DNA of 11,353 nucleotides from Butyrivibrio sp. UBA3740. GTDB lineage: Bacteria > Bacillota > Clostridia > Lachnospirales > Lachnospiraceae. Position numbers and translations under genes: made by a program. Each line of letters starts with the position of its first letter. The first letter of the stretch is position 1. Below the pieces are notes generated by a model, which saw only the letters and a list, made by a program, of their open reading frames with translations, was not told the origin of the DNA and searched no databases. The stretch lies in NCBI GenBank assembly GCA_002372465.1, contig DFGW01000158.1, positions 1-11,353 of the forward strand. Reading direction: 5' to 3'. Positions 1 through 7,329 of the stretch are shown in pieces.

Positions 1-1571
1 ATCTGATCTGCGAACTTGGCCTTGTCCTTGTTGGAAATGCCCTCAGACTTTGCTATGATGCCCATAAGTCTTGCACCTGCTGCCTTAAGGCGAGCATAGA
101 CATCTGAAACAAGCGCAGATTCCTTCTTCTTGATAGGAATCGGAATACCCTCTTTAAGGATCTGTCCCGAAATAATGTCATATTCCGTTCCACTGTAGGG
201 CGCATAGGCGTCAAATCCGTGCTCCTCGCAAAGACATTTTGCAAAAGAGCTGCAGACGCTGTCTTCACCGTGTACCACAAATACTTTCTTAGGCGGTTTC
301 TTAAAGGCCTCTATCCACTCAATGAGTCCTGCCTTGTCTGCATGGCCCGAAAGCCCCACAAGCTTTGTGATCTCAGCCTTCACATCTATGGTCTCACCAA
401 AGAGCTTGACCTGTTCAGCGCCATCCACAATGGCTCTTCCTGTAGTTCCTATGGACTGATACCCAACAAATAAAATAGTACACTCAGGTCTCCAGAGATT
501 GTGCTTCAGATGATGCCTTATTCTTCCTGCGTCGCACATTCCCGCAGCTGAGATGATAACCTTTGGCTCCGGATCCTCATTGATCGCCCTGGATTCCTCT
601 GTTGTGATGGACAGATTAAGTCCAGGGAAGGTGATCGGGTTTATACGCTTCTTTATGAGTTCCAAAGCCTCTTCATCATAGCATTCATACTGGTTCTTCT
701 GGAAGACCTCAGTAGCCTCCACAGCCAGGGGACTGTCCACAAATACCGGGAACTGGGGATAAGAACTTACAAGTCCCTCTTTCTTTATCTTCCTGATAAA
801 GTATAGTACCTCCTGTGTTCTGCCCACAGCAAAAGAAGGAATGACAACATTTCCTCCCCGGGCAAAGGTCCTGTCCAGAATCTGGGCCAGATCCTTTACA
901 TAGTCAGACTTTTCTTCTGCATGAAGCCTGTCACCGTAGGTAGACTCCATGACCACTATATCGGCCTCATCAGTGTACTGAGGATCTTTGATAAGCGGCT
1001 GATCCTTATTGCCTATATCTCCGGAAAAGACAAGCTTCTTCGTCACATTCTTTTCCTGAAGCCAGACTTCTATACTGGAAGAACCAAGGAGATGCCCTAT
1101 ATCAGTGAACCTTATCTTAATTCCTTCGCAAACCTCAACTTCACTTCCATAGCTGCATGGAACAATACATCTAATGGCGTTCTCCGCATCCTCCATGGTA
1201 TAGGTGGGCTCAAGCATCGCTATGTCCTTATTTCTTTTGCCCTTTCGGTTTCTCCACTCTGCTTCCTGCATCTGAATGTGGGCGCAGTCTCTGAGCATAA
1301 TGCTGCAAAGATCAGCTGTGGCCTCTGTGGCATATATCTTTCCTCTAAAGCCCTTTGAATATAAGAGTGGAAGATTTCCCGAGTGATCGACGTGAGCATG
1401 TGTCAGGAACACATAATCAATCTCCGGAGCCGACACAGGAAGCGGAACATTCTCAAAATAGTTCTTCCCCTGCTCCATTCCATAGTCCACAAGAATGTTC
1501 TTGCCGGCTGCTTCAATAAAATGACAGCTTCCCGTAACCTCATGGTCAGCCCCAATAAACATAAGTTTCAT
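1..1571 (-). CDS. MBL-fold/beta-CASP RNA-processing metallo-hydrolase (YSH1/CPSF73-like), C-terminus cut by window edge
   Basis: Predicted zinc-dependent nuclease of the beta-CASP branch of the metallo-beta-lactamase fold, acting on RNA in the cytoplasm. I translated 523 codons without a stop; the gene continues past base 1. The metal motifs are present: HAHVDH at residues 58-63, DIGH with His160, and SGD with Asp185. The beta-CASP motifs follow: Glu209 in ESTYG (motif A), His410 in SGHAD (motif B) and His434 in VVHGE (motif C). Between them lie GGNVVIPSFAVGRTQE (239-254) and a SAAGMCDAGRIRHH stretch (342-354), both typical of bacterial COG1236-type proteins. Relatives are usually about 530-550 residues, so little is missing. 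The ATG at 1571 is chosen because GGAGG lies 8 bases upstream. It is divergent from the DUF3048 gene. Whether it is an exo- or endonuclease, and its RNA target, cannot be told. It is less like RNase J, whose sequence signatures differ. Confidence 0.9.
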   Translation of the reverse strand, partial: MKLMFIGADHEVTGSCHFIEAAGKNILVDYGMEQGKNYFENVPLPVSAPEIDYVFLTHAHVDHSGNLPLLYSKGFRGKIYATEATADLCSIMLRDCAHIQMQEAEWRNRKGKRNKDIAMLEPTYTMEDAENAIRCIVPCSYGSEVEVCEGIKIRFTDIGHLLGSSSIEVWLQEKNVTKKLVFSGDIGNKDQPLIKDPQYTDEADIVVMESTYGDRLHAEEKSDYVKDLAQILDRTFARGGNVVIPSFAVGRTQEVLYFIRKIKKEGLVSSYPQFPVFVDSPLAVEATEVFQKNQYECYDEEALELIKKRINPITFPGLNLSITTEESRAINEDPEPKVIISAAGMCDAGRIRHHLKHNLWRPECTILFVGYQSIGTTGRAIVDGAEQVKLFGETIDVKAEITKLVGLSGHADKAGLIEWIEAFKKPPKKVFVVHGEDSVCSSFAKCLCEEHGFDAYAPYSGTEYDIISGQILKEGIPIPIKKKESALVSDVYARLKAAGARLMGIIAKSEGISNKDKAKFADQ

Positions 1572-1611
1572 AGGCTCTGCCTCCATAACCAGTCTGGTCA
1601 TATCTACCTTT

Positions 1612-1639
1612 ATTATACCATGAAACTAACTTTAGTCTA
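1612..1639 (-). promoter_or_regulatory. Promoter of the beta-CASP nuclease gene
   Basis: On the minus strand, TGGTATAAT gives a perfect -10 hexamer (1617-1612) with the TG extension. A weak -35, TAGACT (1639-1634, four of six matches), lies 16 bases upstream. Transcription would start near 1605, giving a leader of about 35 bases with GGAGG before the ATG at 1571. Confidence 0.65.
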
Positions 1640-1666
1640 AAAGGAATGGAAAAAAGGCGATAGTTC

Positions 1667-1675
1667 TGATAAAAT
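1667..1675 (+). promoter_or_regulatory. Candidate extended -10 promoter of the DUF3048-traX operon
   Basis: TGATAAAAT is a TG-extended -10 with hexamer TAAAAT at 1670-1675. It sits about 40 bases before the gene start and faces away from the nuclease promoter. I see no good -35 at 17 bases, which is tolerable for an extended -10 but lowers certainty. Confidence 0.4.
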
Positions 1676-1714
1676 ATATAGGATTGATTTAATTAAATAT
1701 AGGAGATTATGAAA

Positions 1715-2866
1715 ATGTTTATTAGAGAATACGGCAAAAGAGTTTGTGCTGTAGCACTTTGCGCTACTACACTTCTTGCAATGACTGCATGCGGTAAGGA
1801 TTCAGCAGATTCTGAGGATGGCGGAGCAGCTATCGCTTCCTTTGAATCTCTTGAGGACATTGCTACTGAGGAGGCTTCTACTGAAGAGGCTCCTGCCGAG
1901 GAGAGCGATGAGCCTTATGTTCTTCCCGAGGGAATGTATTTCTCGGAGCTTACAGGTGAGCCTATAAGTGAGGATATCAAGGACCAGCGTCCTATCGCAG
2001 CAATGGTTGATAATGAGATCACTGCTCTTCCACACTTCCAGACCACAAAGGCTGACGTTGTTTATGAACTTATGAACAGCACCAAGAACGACCGCATCAC
2101 AAGACTTATGTGTGTAGTTAAGGACTGGGGTACCATTGAGCAGCTGGGAAGCATCCGAAGCACAAGACCTACCAACATCCTTCTGGCATCCGAATGGAAC
2201 GCCATTCTCTGCCACGACGGAGGTCCATACCACAACGATGCTTACTTTGCAAAGGACTGGGCCAAGGATCACATCTCAGGTTATTTCTCACGTGTGGACA
2301 ACGGTAAGTCCAGAGAGTTCACAGAGTATATCTTAAACGGAGACCTTGAGTCAGATATCGAAAGATTCGGCATCTCAGCTACCTACAATGAATTTGCCAA
2401 CGAAGGCAGCCACTTCAATTTTGTTGAATACGGAAAAGAGATCAATCTGGACGAGAAGTACGACAGATCTTATTCAGCTAACAAGATTGTACTTCCATTT
2501 ACTCACAACTCTTCTCAGCTCGTTCTTAATCCTGAGACAGGGCTTTACGAGTACTACGAGTACGGCGATCAGTATTTTGATGCTTCCAACGAAGAGCCTC
2601 TGGCATTTAAGAATGTTATTCTTCAGAAATGCTCCTTCTCCCAGCTTGATGAGAACGGTTATCTGATCTACAACTGTATCAACGGAAGCGAGCTTGGATG
2701 GTACATCACAAACGGCGTAGCCAAGGACATCACATGGTCCAAGACCAGTGAGACCGGAGTTACCAAGTACTACGACGAAACCGGTGAAGAGCTCCAGATC
2801 AACACAGGTAAGACTTACATCTCTCTTATCCCTGATGATACATGGGACAAGGTAATCTTTGAGTAA
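1715..2866 (+). CDS. DUF3048 (YerB-like) lipoprotein
   Basis: Predicted lipoprotein on the outer face of the membrane; no biochemical role is established for the family. Two starts compete. ATG 1715 has AGGAG 9 bases upstream and is preferred; ATG 1709 has it only 3 bases away and adds two residues (385 in all). Numbering from 1709, the basic N-terminus and hydrophobic stretch end in LAMTAC, with Cys28 the probable lipidated residue. An acidic, Ala/Glu-rich linker runs over about 29-72. The N-terminal DUF3048 domain follows, with the typical RPIAAMVDN, a run of Asn/Thr-rich residues, IRSTRPTN and HDGGP. The C-terminal part (about 255-385) matches the DUF3048_C type, with YFDA, FKNVI and a Gly/Thr-rich end at TGKTYISLIP. 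Length fits the family. It is followed 15 bases later by the traX-like gene, so the two are probably co-transcribed. Confidence 0.88.
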   Translation: MFIREYGKRVCAVALCATTLLAMTACGKDSADSEDGGAAIASFESLEDIATEEASTEEAPAEESDEPYVLPEGMYFSELTGEPISEDIKDQRPIAAMVDNEITALPHFQTTKADVVYELMNSTKNDRITRLMCVVKDWGTIEQLGSIRSTRPTNILLASEWNAILCHDGGPYHNDAYFAKDWAKDHISGYFSRVDNGKSREFTEYILNGDLESDIERFGISATYNEFANEGSHFNFVEYGKEINLDEKYDRSYSANKIVLPFTHNSSQLVLNPETGLYEYYEYGDQYFDASNEEPLAFKNVILQKCSFSQLDENGYLIYNCINGSELGWYITNGVAKDITWSKTSETGVTKYYDETGEELQINTGKTYISLIPDDTWDKVIFE

Positions 2867-2881
2867 TCATTAGAGGCTTGT

Positions 2882-3691
2882 ATGATGCAGACAGACACCT
2901 TCAGACGCATAAACGGAAATACTCTTAAGGTCATCGCCTGCATTACAATGCTCCTTGATCACATTATGGCCGGAATAATCGTCCCTATTGCAAGGGATGG
3001 ACTTATTCCCGATGATATCTCTTTTGATACTGTTAAGACCATATACAACATCCTCAGAGGGGTAGGCAGAACAGCATTTCCTATCTTCTGCTTTCTTCTG
3101 GTAGAGGGATTCATTCATACCAAAAACAGGCTAAGATACGCTCTTAGCCTGTTAATTTTTGGCTTCATTTCAGAGCCCTTTTTCGACCTTACCTTTTATT
3201 GCAAGGAGGATCCCTACAACCTTAACTTTATTGAGGTGCTCCTCGAAAACCGTTCCACCTGGAACGACCACTGTAACGTATATTTCACCCTGTTCATAGG
3301 CCTTATGGTCCTGTGGGGCATCCACAGCTCTTTTGCCCTGGTAAAAAAGCTGTCGGCAAATGTGATATTTGCATACCTTCTATCGGCCATGGCCATTTTT
3401 CTTGACGCATTCCTTGGCCAGAAGCTGGAATGCGACTACCACTGGTTTGGTGTGGTTCTAATCGTTATATTCTATGTTTTCAGACTCTTTGAGCCCGTGA
3501 ATATTTTGGCAGGATATCTTTTCCTGGCAAACTTCGGCACTGAGTATCTGGCATTTCCCGCCTTTATTCTCATGTATTTATACAACAAAAAACGAGGCAG
3601 AAGGCTGGGAAAGCTCAAGTATGCTTTCTACGCATTCTACCCCGTACATATCTTACTGATACACGTGGTAAGAAGTCTGTTATTCGGTTAA
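2882..3691 (+). CDS. TraX-family integral membrane protein
   Basis: Member of the TraX family (PF05857), named for the F-plasmid protein that N-acetylates pilin; chromosomal Firmicute members have unknown substrates. The 269 residues are mostly hydrophobic with about seven to eight membrane segments. Family hallmarks seen are LKVIACITMLLDHI (15-28), RGVGRTAFPIFCFLLVEGF with HT (59-80), a Tyr-Ala-Leu-rich helix ending in FISEPFFD (95-102), NVYFTLFIGL (132-141) and the C-terminal YAFYPVHILLIH (250-261). AGAGG lies 5 bases before ATG 2882 and 8 before ATG 2885, so the protein may start at Met2. There is no conjugation gene nearby, so a role in pilin modification is unsupported; modification of a cell-envelope component is an inference from the family. 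Its stop overlaps that of the converging gene. A terminator-like hairpin lies inside the gene. Confidence 0.88.
   Translation: MMQTDTFRRINGNTLKVIACITMLLDHIMAGIIVPIARDGLIPDDISFDTVKTIYNILRGVGRTAFPIFCFLLVEGFIHTKNRLRYALSLLIFGFISEPFFDLTFYCKEDPYNLNFIEVLLENRSTWNDHCNVYFTLFIGLMVLWGIHSSFALVKKLSANVIFAYLLSAMAIFLDAFLGQKLECDYHWFGVVLIVIFYVFRLFEPVNILAGYLFLANFGTEYLAFPAFILMYLYNKKRGRRLGKLKYAFYAFYPVHILLIHVVRSLLFG
3125..3160 (+). terminator. Terminator-like hairpin within traX coding sequence
   Basis: A perfect 12-bp inverted repeat has arms AACAGGCTAAGA (3125-3136) and TCTTAGCCTGTT (3142-3153), with a 5-base loop. It is followed by AATTTTT on the plus strand. On the minus strand the arm also runs into a short T tract (3126-3122), so it could act in both directions. 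It lies around codons 82-91 of the traX-like gene. The shape is that of an intrinsic terminator, but the position inside a gene makes function uncertain. Confidence 0.45.
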
Positions 3692-4260
3692 TTCTCAGTT
3701 GATCCCAACATATCTGCCATTGCAGCCTGGGCACTCATGATATCTGTTGTAGATAACGTGTAGTCCTGAAGTATGCTGGTATAGAAGGAGACGCGATTCT
3801 CCTGGGTAACTATAACAGATGCAAACTCTGTGAATCCGTTCTCTCTGTCTCCGGTGAGGATATGTACCTCCTCGCCCTTATTGACCTCCATCTGCACCTG
3901 AATCTGTGCTCTGGATGACAGAATTGCATTTCTCGCAAATTTAAGTTCATAGCTTCCAGGATAAAACGCATCCTGTACTTTAGTCACTGTTCCACTAACT
4001 GCTAAAACGCCCTCATCAGTTGTCACTGTAAGCTTCTGCGATAACCGCTTCCCAGAAAGCACTTCCCCCGTACCGTCAGGATCCTGGGTTGAATCATCAA
4101 GAAGTTCGATAAGCACGTCAGACATCCCCGAAGTAACATTTCCTCCGCCTTCTGTACTTAGTTTAATACTTCTTGTATAAAGCAGACACCCGGCAAAAGC
4201 AATACAGCCTATCAAGAACGTGACAAGGAGCATCATCCCCACTTTCCTTGCCTTTATCAT
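3688..4260 (-). CDS. Membrane-anchored hypothetical protein downstream of trkH
   Basis: I do not recognise this 190-residue protein. It has a short basic N-terminus (KARK), one hydrophobic segment (about 9-28) and then a soluble, beta-prone and mildly acidic domain expected outside the membrane. FAGC ends at Cys25 and loosely resembles a lipobox, but Phe at -3 is unusual, so a signal anchor is more likely. Residues 38-70 are rich in Gly, Ser, Thr and Asp, like a linker. The rest, with KLTVTTDEGVLAVSGTV and VQVQ-like alternating patterns, suggests a small beta domain. Start ATG 4260 has AGGA 7 bases upstream. It has its own good promoter in the 126-base gap after trkH, so it need not be part of the trk operon. 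It ends tail to tail with traX, sharing TTAA at 3688-3691. Confidence 0.7.
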   Translation of the reverse strand: MIKARKVGMMLLVTFLIGCIAFAGCLLYTRSIKLSTEGGGNVTSGMSDVLIELLDDSTQDPDGTGEVLSGKRLSQKLTVTTDEGVLAVSGTVTKVQDAFYPGSYELKFARNAILSSRAQIQVQMEVNKGEEVHILTGDRENGFTEFASVIVTQENRVSFYTSILQDYTLSTTDIMSAQAAMADMLGSTEN

Positions 4261-4300
4261 TAATCCGTCCTGCCTTTTTCTCTTCCAATTCTCGAAACTT

Positions 4301-4386
4301 AGATAAGTTTATCACAGTTTGGACACAATTTTCAAGCAAAATTTTCAAGGAAAGTTTATGAAATTTTTCAAAAGTTTATACTTTTT
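4301..4386. repeat. AT-rich gap with repeated TTGAAA and ATAAACTT boxes
   Basis: The gap between trkH and the unknown gene carries three TTGAAA boxes on the minus strand (4371-4366, 4348-4343, 4335-4330). It also has three ATAAACTT boxes (4379-4372, 4359-4352, 4312-4305). The units read as degenerate copies of one AT-rich block. No GC-rich hairpin ending trkH is visible here. Confidence 0.5.
4306..4335 (-). promoter_or_regulatory. Promoter of the membrane-anchored hypothetical gene
   Basis: On the minus strand a -35 TTGAAA (4335-4330, five of six matches) and a TG-extended -10 TGATAAACT (hexamer 4311-4306) are separated by 18 bases. Transcription would begin near 4300, giving a leader of about 40 bases. 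A small inverted repeat, GATAA-GT-TTATC (about 4302-4313), covers the -10 and could be a weak operator. Confidence 0.55.
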
Positions 4387-5838
4387 TTATAATTTCTGCT
4401 TCCAGGTTTTCGGTTTTAATATGATAAATATTGGCAGAAGTTCCAAACGTCCGGCCAGCATATCAAACATCAAAACTATCTTGGAAAAGTAGGAAAACTC
4501 TGAGTAATTGCCCATTGGGCCGACCTTTCCAAGTCCGGGCCCTATGTTGTTCAGAGTAGCTATTACAGAGGTCACGGTAGTCTGGAAATCAAAATTGTCC
4601 AATGACACAAGCAGTGTGGAAACCAAAAACGTAATTACGTATAGTCCCAGATATGCTGAAACAGACTTTACAGTAGTTCCTGCCACCGTATGTCCATCCA
4701 TATATACTCGTTTTACCGCCTTTGGATGTACCAGGAAGTTAAGTTCGTTTCTGGCGTTCCTGATGACAATAATAGCACGTGAAAACTTAAATCCACCACC
4801 TGTAGATCCTGCACAGGCTCCGACGCAGGCCAGGGCCATCAGAAGTACTCTTGAAAAGCTTGGCCACTGGTCAAAGTCCAGAGTTCCAAATCCCGTAGTT
4901 GTCATGATGGAAGTTACTGCAAACAAAGAGTGGTGAAAACACATACCTGCTGATTCCAAAACTCCCGCCCGGTAATTGACGATCGCGATCAAAGAAGATG
5001 CCAGGATAATGGTTCCAAAGTAGTACTTAACCTCGTCTATGGCAAAGGCTTCCTTGGGCTTTCCGTGGATAAGGAAATAGTAAACTGTAAAGTTGACTCC
5101 ACAAAGAGCCATGAACACTATGATAATGGCCTGCGAAAGAGTCGAGTATCCGCCAATTCCGCTGTTGGTCACGGAAAATCCTCCGGTACCTACAGTTGAG
5201 AATGTGATGGTCATAGCTTCATAAAATGAAAGGCCTGATGCCCAAAGACATAAGGTCTCCAGCACAGTGATACCGAAGTAGATAAGGTAAAGAATCTTAG
5301 CAGTGTCTTTTACCTTTGGAACAATCTTACCTACAACAGGGCCGGGGCTTTCCGCCCTCATAAGATGCATGCTGTATCCATCTGCCATGGGCACAACTGC
5401 AAGAAGGAATACCAAAACTCCCATACCACCGATCCAGTGGGTAAAGGTTCTCCAAAACTGAACACTCTTCTCAATACCATCAACGGAAGTAAGGATGCTT
5501 CCTCCTGTTGTGGTAAAGCCTGATACAGTTTCAAACATGGCATCCACAAAATTGGGAATAGTGCCTGTTATAACAAAAGGAAGGGCACCCATGGCACTCA
5601 TGCCGATCCAGGCAACTGCAGTGATGGCAAATCCCTCTTTTGCATAAATAATTCTGCTCTTGGGCAGGAAATGCCCTCCAACTGTCCCGGCAATTCCGCA
5701 AAACGCTGCAAGTATCAGAAAAGAAAGCGCACTGTCATATTCTTTGTAAACAAGAGCCACAATAAGCGGCAAAAAAAGCAGCCATCCAATGACTCTAAGG
5801 AGCCTGAACAGCACATAACGAATCATTCCGTAATTCAT
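4387..5838 (-). CDS. trkH: TrkH potassium uptake channel subunit
   Basis: Membrane subunit of the Trk/Ktr potassium uptake system, passing K+ into the cell under control of the cytosolic TrkA. The 483 residues match full-length TrkH. All four pore loops with their selectivity-filter glycines are visible: GFTTTGGS (107-114), STVGTGGFS (214-222), MTTTGFGTLDF (312-322) and NNIGPGLGKVGP (430-441). The GSTGGGFKFSRAIIV block (345-359) and the cytosolic loop after it are also typical. Start ATG 5838 is preceded by GAGGA 9 bases away. It begins 26 bases after the trkA stop, so the two form one operon with trkA first. A strict split between TrkH and KtrB cannot be made by eye, but the length favours TrkH. 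Confidence 0.95.
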   Translation of the reverse strand: MNYGMIRYVLFRLLRVIGWLLFLPLIVALVYKEYDSALSFLILAAFCGIAGTVGGHFLPKSRIIYAKEGFAITAVAWIGMSAMGALPFVITGTIPNFVDAMFETVSGFTTTGGSILTSVDGIEKSVQFWRTFTHWIGGMGVLVFLLAVVPMADGYSMHLMRAESPGPVVGKIVPKVKDTAKILYLIYFGITVLETLCLWASGLSFYEAMTITFSTVGTGGFSVTNSGIGGYSTLSQAIIIVFMALCGVNFTVYYFLIHGKPKEAFAIDEVKYYFGTIILASSLIAIVNYRAGVLESAGMCFHHSLFAVTSIMTTTGFGTLDFDQWPSFSRVLLMALACVGACAGSTGGGFKFSRAIIVIRNARNELNFLVHPKAVKRVYMDGHTVAGTTVKSVSAYLGLYVITFLVSTLLVSLDNFDFQTTVTSVIATLNNIGPGLGKVGPMGNYSEFSYFSKIVLMFDMLAGRLELLPIFIILKPKTWKQKL

Positions 5839-5864
5839 CTATTTCGTTCCTCAATAGAATATTT

Positions 5865-7226
5865 TTACTTCTCTAAAATATCGCCAATATCTTTAAAACC
5901 GGTCAGGGTTGTGACTACTATAACTGAGTCTCTGTCCCTGATCACGCTGTCACCACCGGGAGAAATGATCTCACCATTATGATTGATGCATGCAATAAGG
6001 ATTCCTTTCTTGAGTTTAAGCTCTGAAAGGGGAATTCCAATGACGGGACTTCCGTTTCTTACAATGAACTCCATGGCCTCAACCCTGTCATCGTTGAGCT
6101 TATAAAGAGTCTCAATATTGCTGTCTTTCGAAGCGTCCATTCCACGTACAAACTGAACGATTCTGTCAGCTGTGATGTACTTGGGATAAATGATACTTCC
6201 TATATTCAGGGAGCCGATAATATCTCCGTAATTTACCCTGTGAACCTTGGTAATAAGCTTGGCCTTAGGATTAATGCTCTTTACATACATTGAGAGCATA
6301 ATATTCTCTTCATCAAGATTGGTAAGGGCTACGAAGGATTCAGTCCTTGTAACGCCCTCTTCCTGAAGCATATCCTTGTCCGTTCCGTCCCCATTGATGA
6401 TAAGAGCCTGGGGCAGAAGCTCTGTCAGCTCCTTACACCTTACGGAATCCTTATCGAAGATGGTGACCTTGACTCCGAGAGAAATAAGCTGCTTAGCCAG
6501 GTAATAGCCCGTCTCGCCGCCACCAATGATAATAGTGGAGTGGCACTTTGCAGAAGGAAGACCCAGCTTTTTGAAAAAGCTTAAGGTGTTCTTGCTGGAG
6601 CCAATGATAGTGATCTCATCTCCCGGTCTTAAGATAAAGCTTCCATCGGGGATAAATACATCATTTCCCCTTGTTACAACAGCGATGACAACCTTTTTCT
6701 TAAGGTCTGACGGAATGTCTTTTAATGCAAGATTGGAAAGTCTGGAATTCTCATCAATAACCAGCCTTACCAGCTCTGCTCTTCCTCTGGCAAAGGTCTC
6801 GATCTTGGTAGCTGAAGGAAGCTTCAAAAGACGTTCTGCCTCACTTGCAGCAGCTTCCTCAGGGTTGATGACCATGGAAAGTCCAAGTTCTTCCTTGATG
6901 AAACTGATTTCCTTTTTGTAGATGGGATTTCTTACCCTTGCGATAGTCTGGCAGTTACCTGCCTTTTTGGCTATGAGACAACACAAGAGATTAAGCTCAT
7001 CGGAGTTAGTAACTGCGATCATAAGATCCGCTGTCTCAATCCCTGCATCCTTCATAATAGAATAACTGGCGCCATTTCCCACAATTCCCATGACGTCCAT
7101 ATTGTTTACCGCAGACTGTACAACACTGCTCTTTTCCTCAATGACAGTGATGTTATGTCCTTCTTTGCTAAGCTGCTGAATAAGCGTATTTCCAACATTT
7201 CCGCAGCCAACAACAATAATCTGCAT
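5865..7226 (-). CDS. trkA: TrkA NAD-binding regulatory subunit of potassium uptake
   Basis: Peripheral cytosolic subunit that binds NAD(H) or related nucleotides and gates the TrkH channel. At 453 residues it has the double arrangement of classical TrkA: RCK_N, RCK_C, RCK_N, RCK_C. The first Rossmann motif is GCGNVG (7-12) with the acidic end of strand 2 at VIEE (28-31). The second is GGGETG (235-240) with IFDKD (255-259). The TrkA_C halves lie at about 140-215 and 370-453, each with the expected PGD-like turn, as in LRPGDEITIIG. The single-domain KtrA/KtrC proteins are about half as long, so this is TrkA proper. Start ATG 7226 has GGAGG 5 bases upstream. Its own promoter lies in the gap behind the glycosyltransferase gene. 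Confidence 0.95.
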   Translation of the reverse strand: MQIIVVGCGNVGNTLIQQLSKEGHNITVIEEKSSVVQSAVNNMDVMGIVGNGASYSIMKDAGIETADLMIAVTNSDELNLLCCLIAKKAGNCQTIARVRNPIYKKEISFIKEELGLSMVINPEEAAASEAERLLKLPSATKIETFARGRAELVRLVIDENSRLSNLALKDIPSDLKKKVVIAVVTRGNDVFIPDGSFILRPGDEITIIGSSKNTLSFFKKLGLPSAKCHSTIIIGGGETGYYLAKQLISLGVKVTIFDKDSVRCKELTELLPQALIINGDGTDKDMLQEEGVTRTESFVALTNLDEENIMLSMYVKSINPKAKLITKVHRVNYGDIIGSLNIGSIIYPKYITADRIVQFVRGMDASKDSNIETLYKLNDDRVEAMEFIVRNGSPVIGIPLSELKLKKGILIACINHNGEIISPGGDSVIRDRDSVIVVTTLTGFKDIGDILEK

Positions 7227-7264
7227 ATGTGCCTCCGATTTTTTTACATACTAATACAGAGTAC

Positions 7265-7293
7265 ATTATAACACCACAATGGCCGACATACAA
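7265..7293 (-). promoter_or_regulatory. Promoter of the trkAH operon
   Basis: Minus-strand TGTTATAAT is a perfect, TG-extended -10 (hexamer 7270-7265). TTGTAT (7293-7288) stands exactly 17 bases upstream as a half-matching -35. The leader is about 30 bases. The -35 lies inside one arm and loop of the hairpin at 7280-7307. The leader is too short for a c-di-AMP riboswitch of the ydaO type. Confidence 0.65.
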
Positions 7294-7307
7294 AAGTATG
7301 CCGGCCA
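7280..7307 (-). terminator. Strong hairpin after the glycosyltransferase gene, probable terminator
   Basis: Twelve pairs close over a 4-base loop; minus-strand arms are TGGCCGGCATAC (7307-7296) and GTATGTCGGCCA (7291-7280). One pair is G-T in minus-strand RNA but an A-C mismatch in plus-strand RNA, which suggests the minus transcript is the selected one. It starts 22 bases after the stop of the glycosyltransferase gene, a natural terminator site. The downstream bases (TTGTGGTGTT) are a poor U tract, so efficiency is doubtful. Confidence 0.5.
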
Positions 7308-7329
7308 CTTTATACTTTTCAGCTTTTTC

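Noticed and set aside
921..1358. 145-codon open frame on the plus strand opposite the beta-CASP gene
   Set aside because: The minus-strand frame holds all metal-binding and beta-CASP motifs, while this frame has no ribosome binding site or family features.
3407..3433. Inverted repeat GCATTCC/GGAATGC inside the traX-like gene
   Set aside because: Seven pairs across a 13-base loop with no T tract fits chance in coding DNA.
7227..7264. c-di-AMP or other riboswitch before trkA
   Set aside because: The leader from the predicted start is only about 30 bases, too short for a known riboswitch fold.
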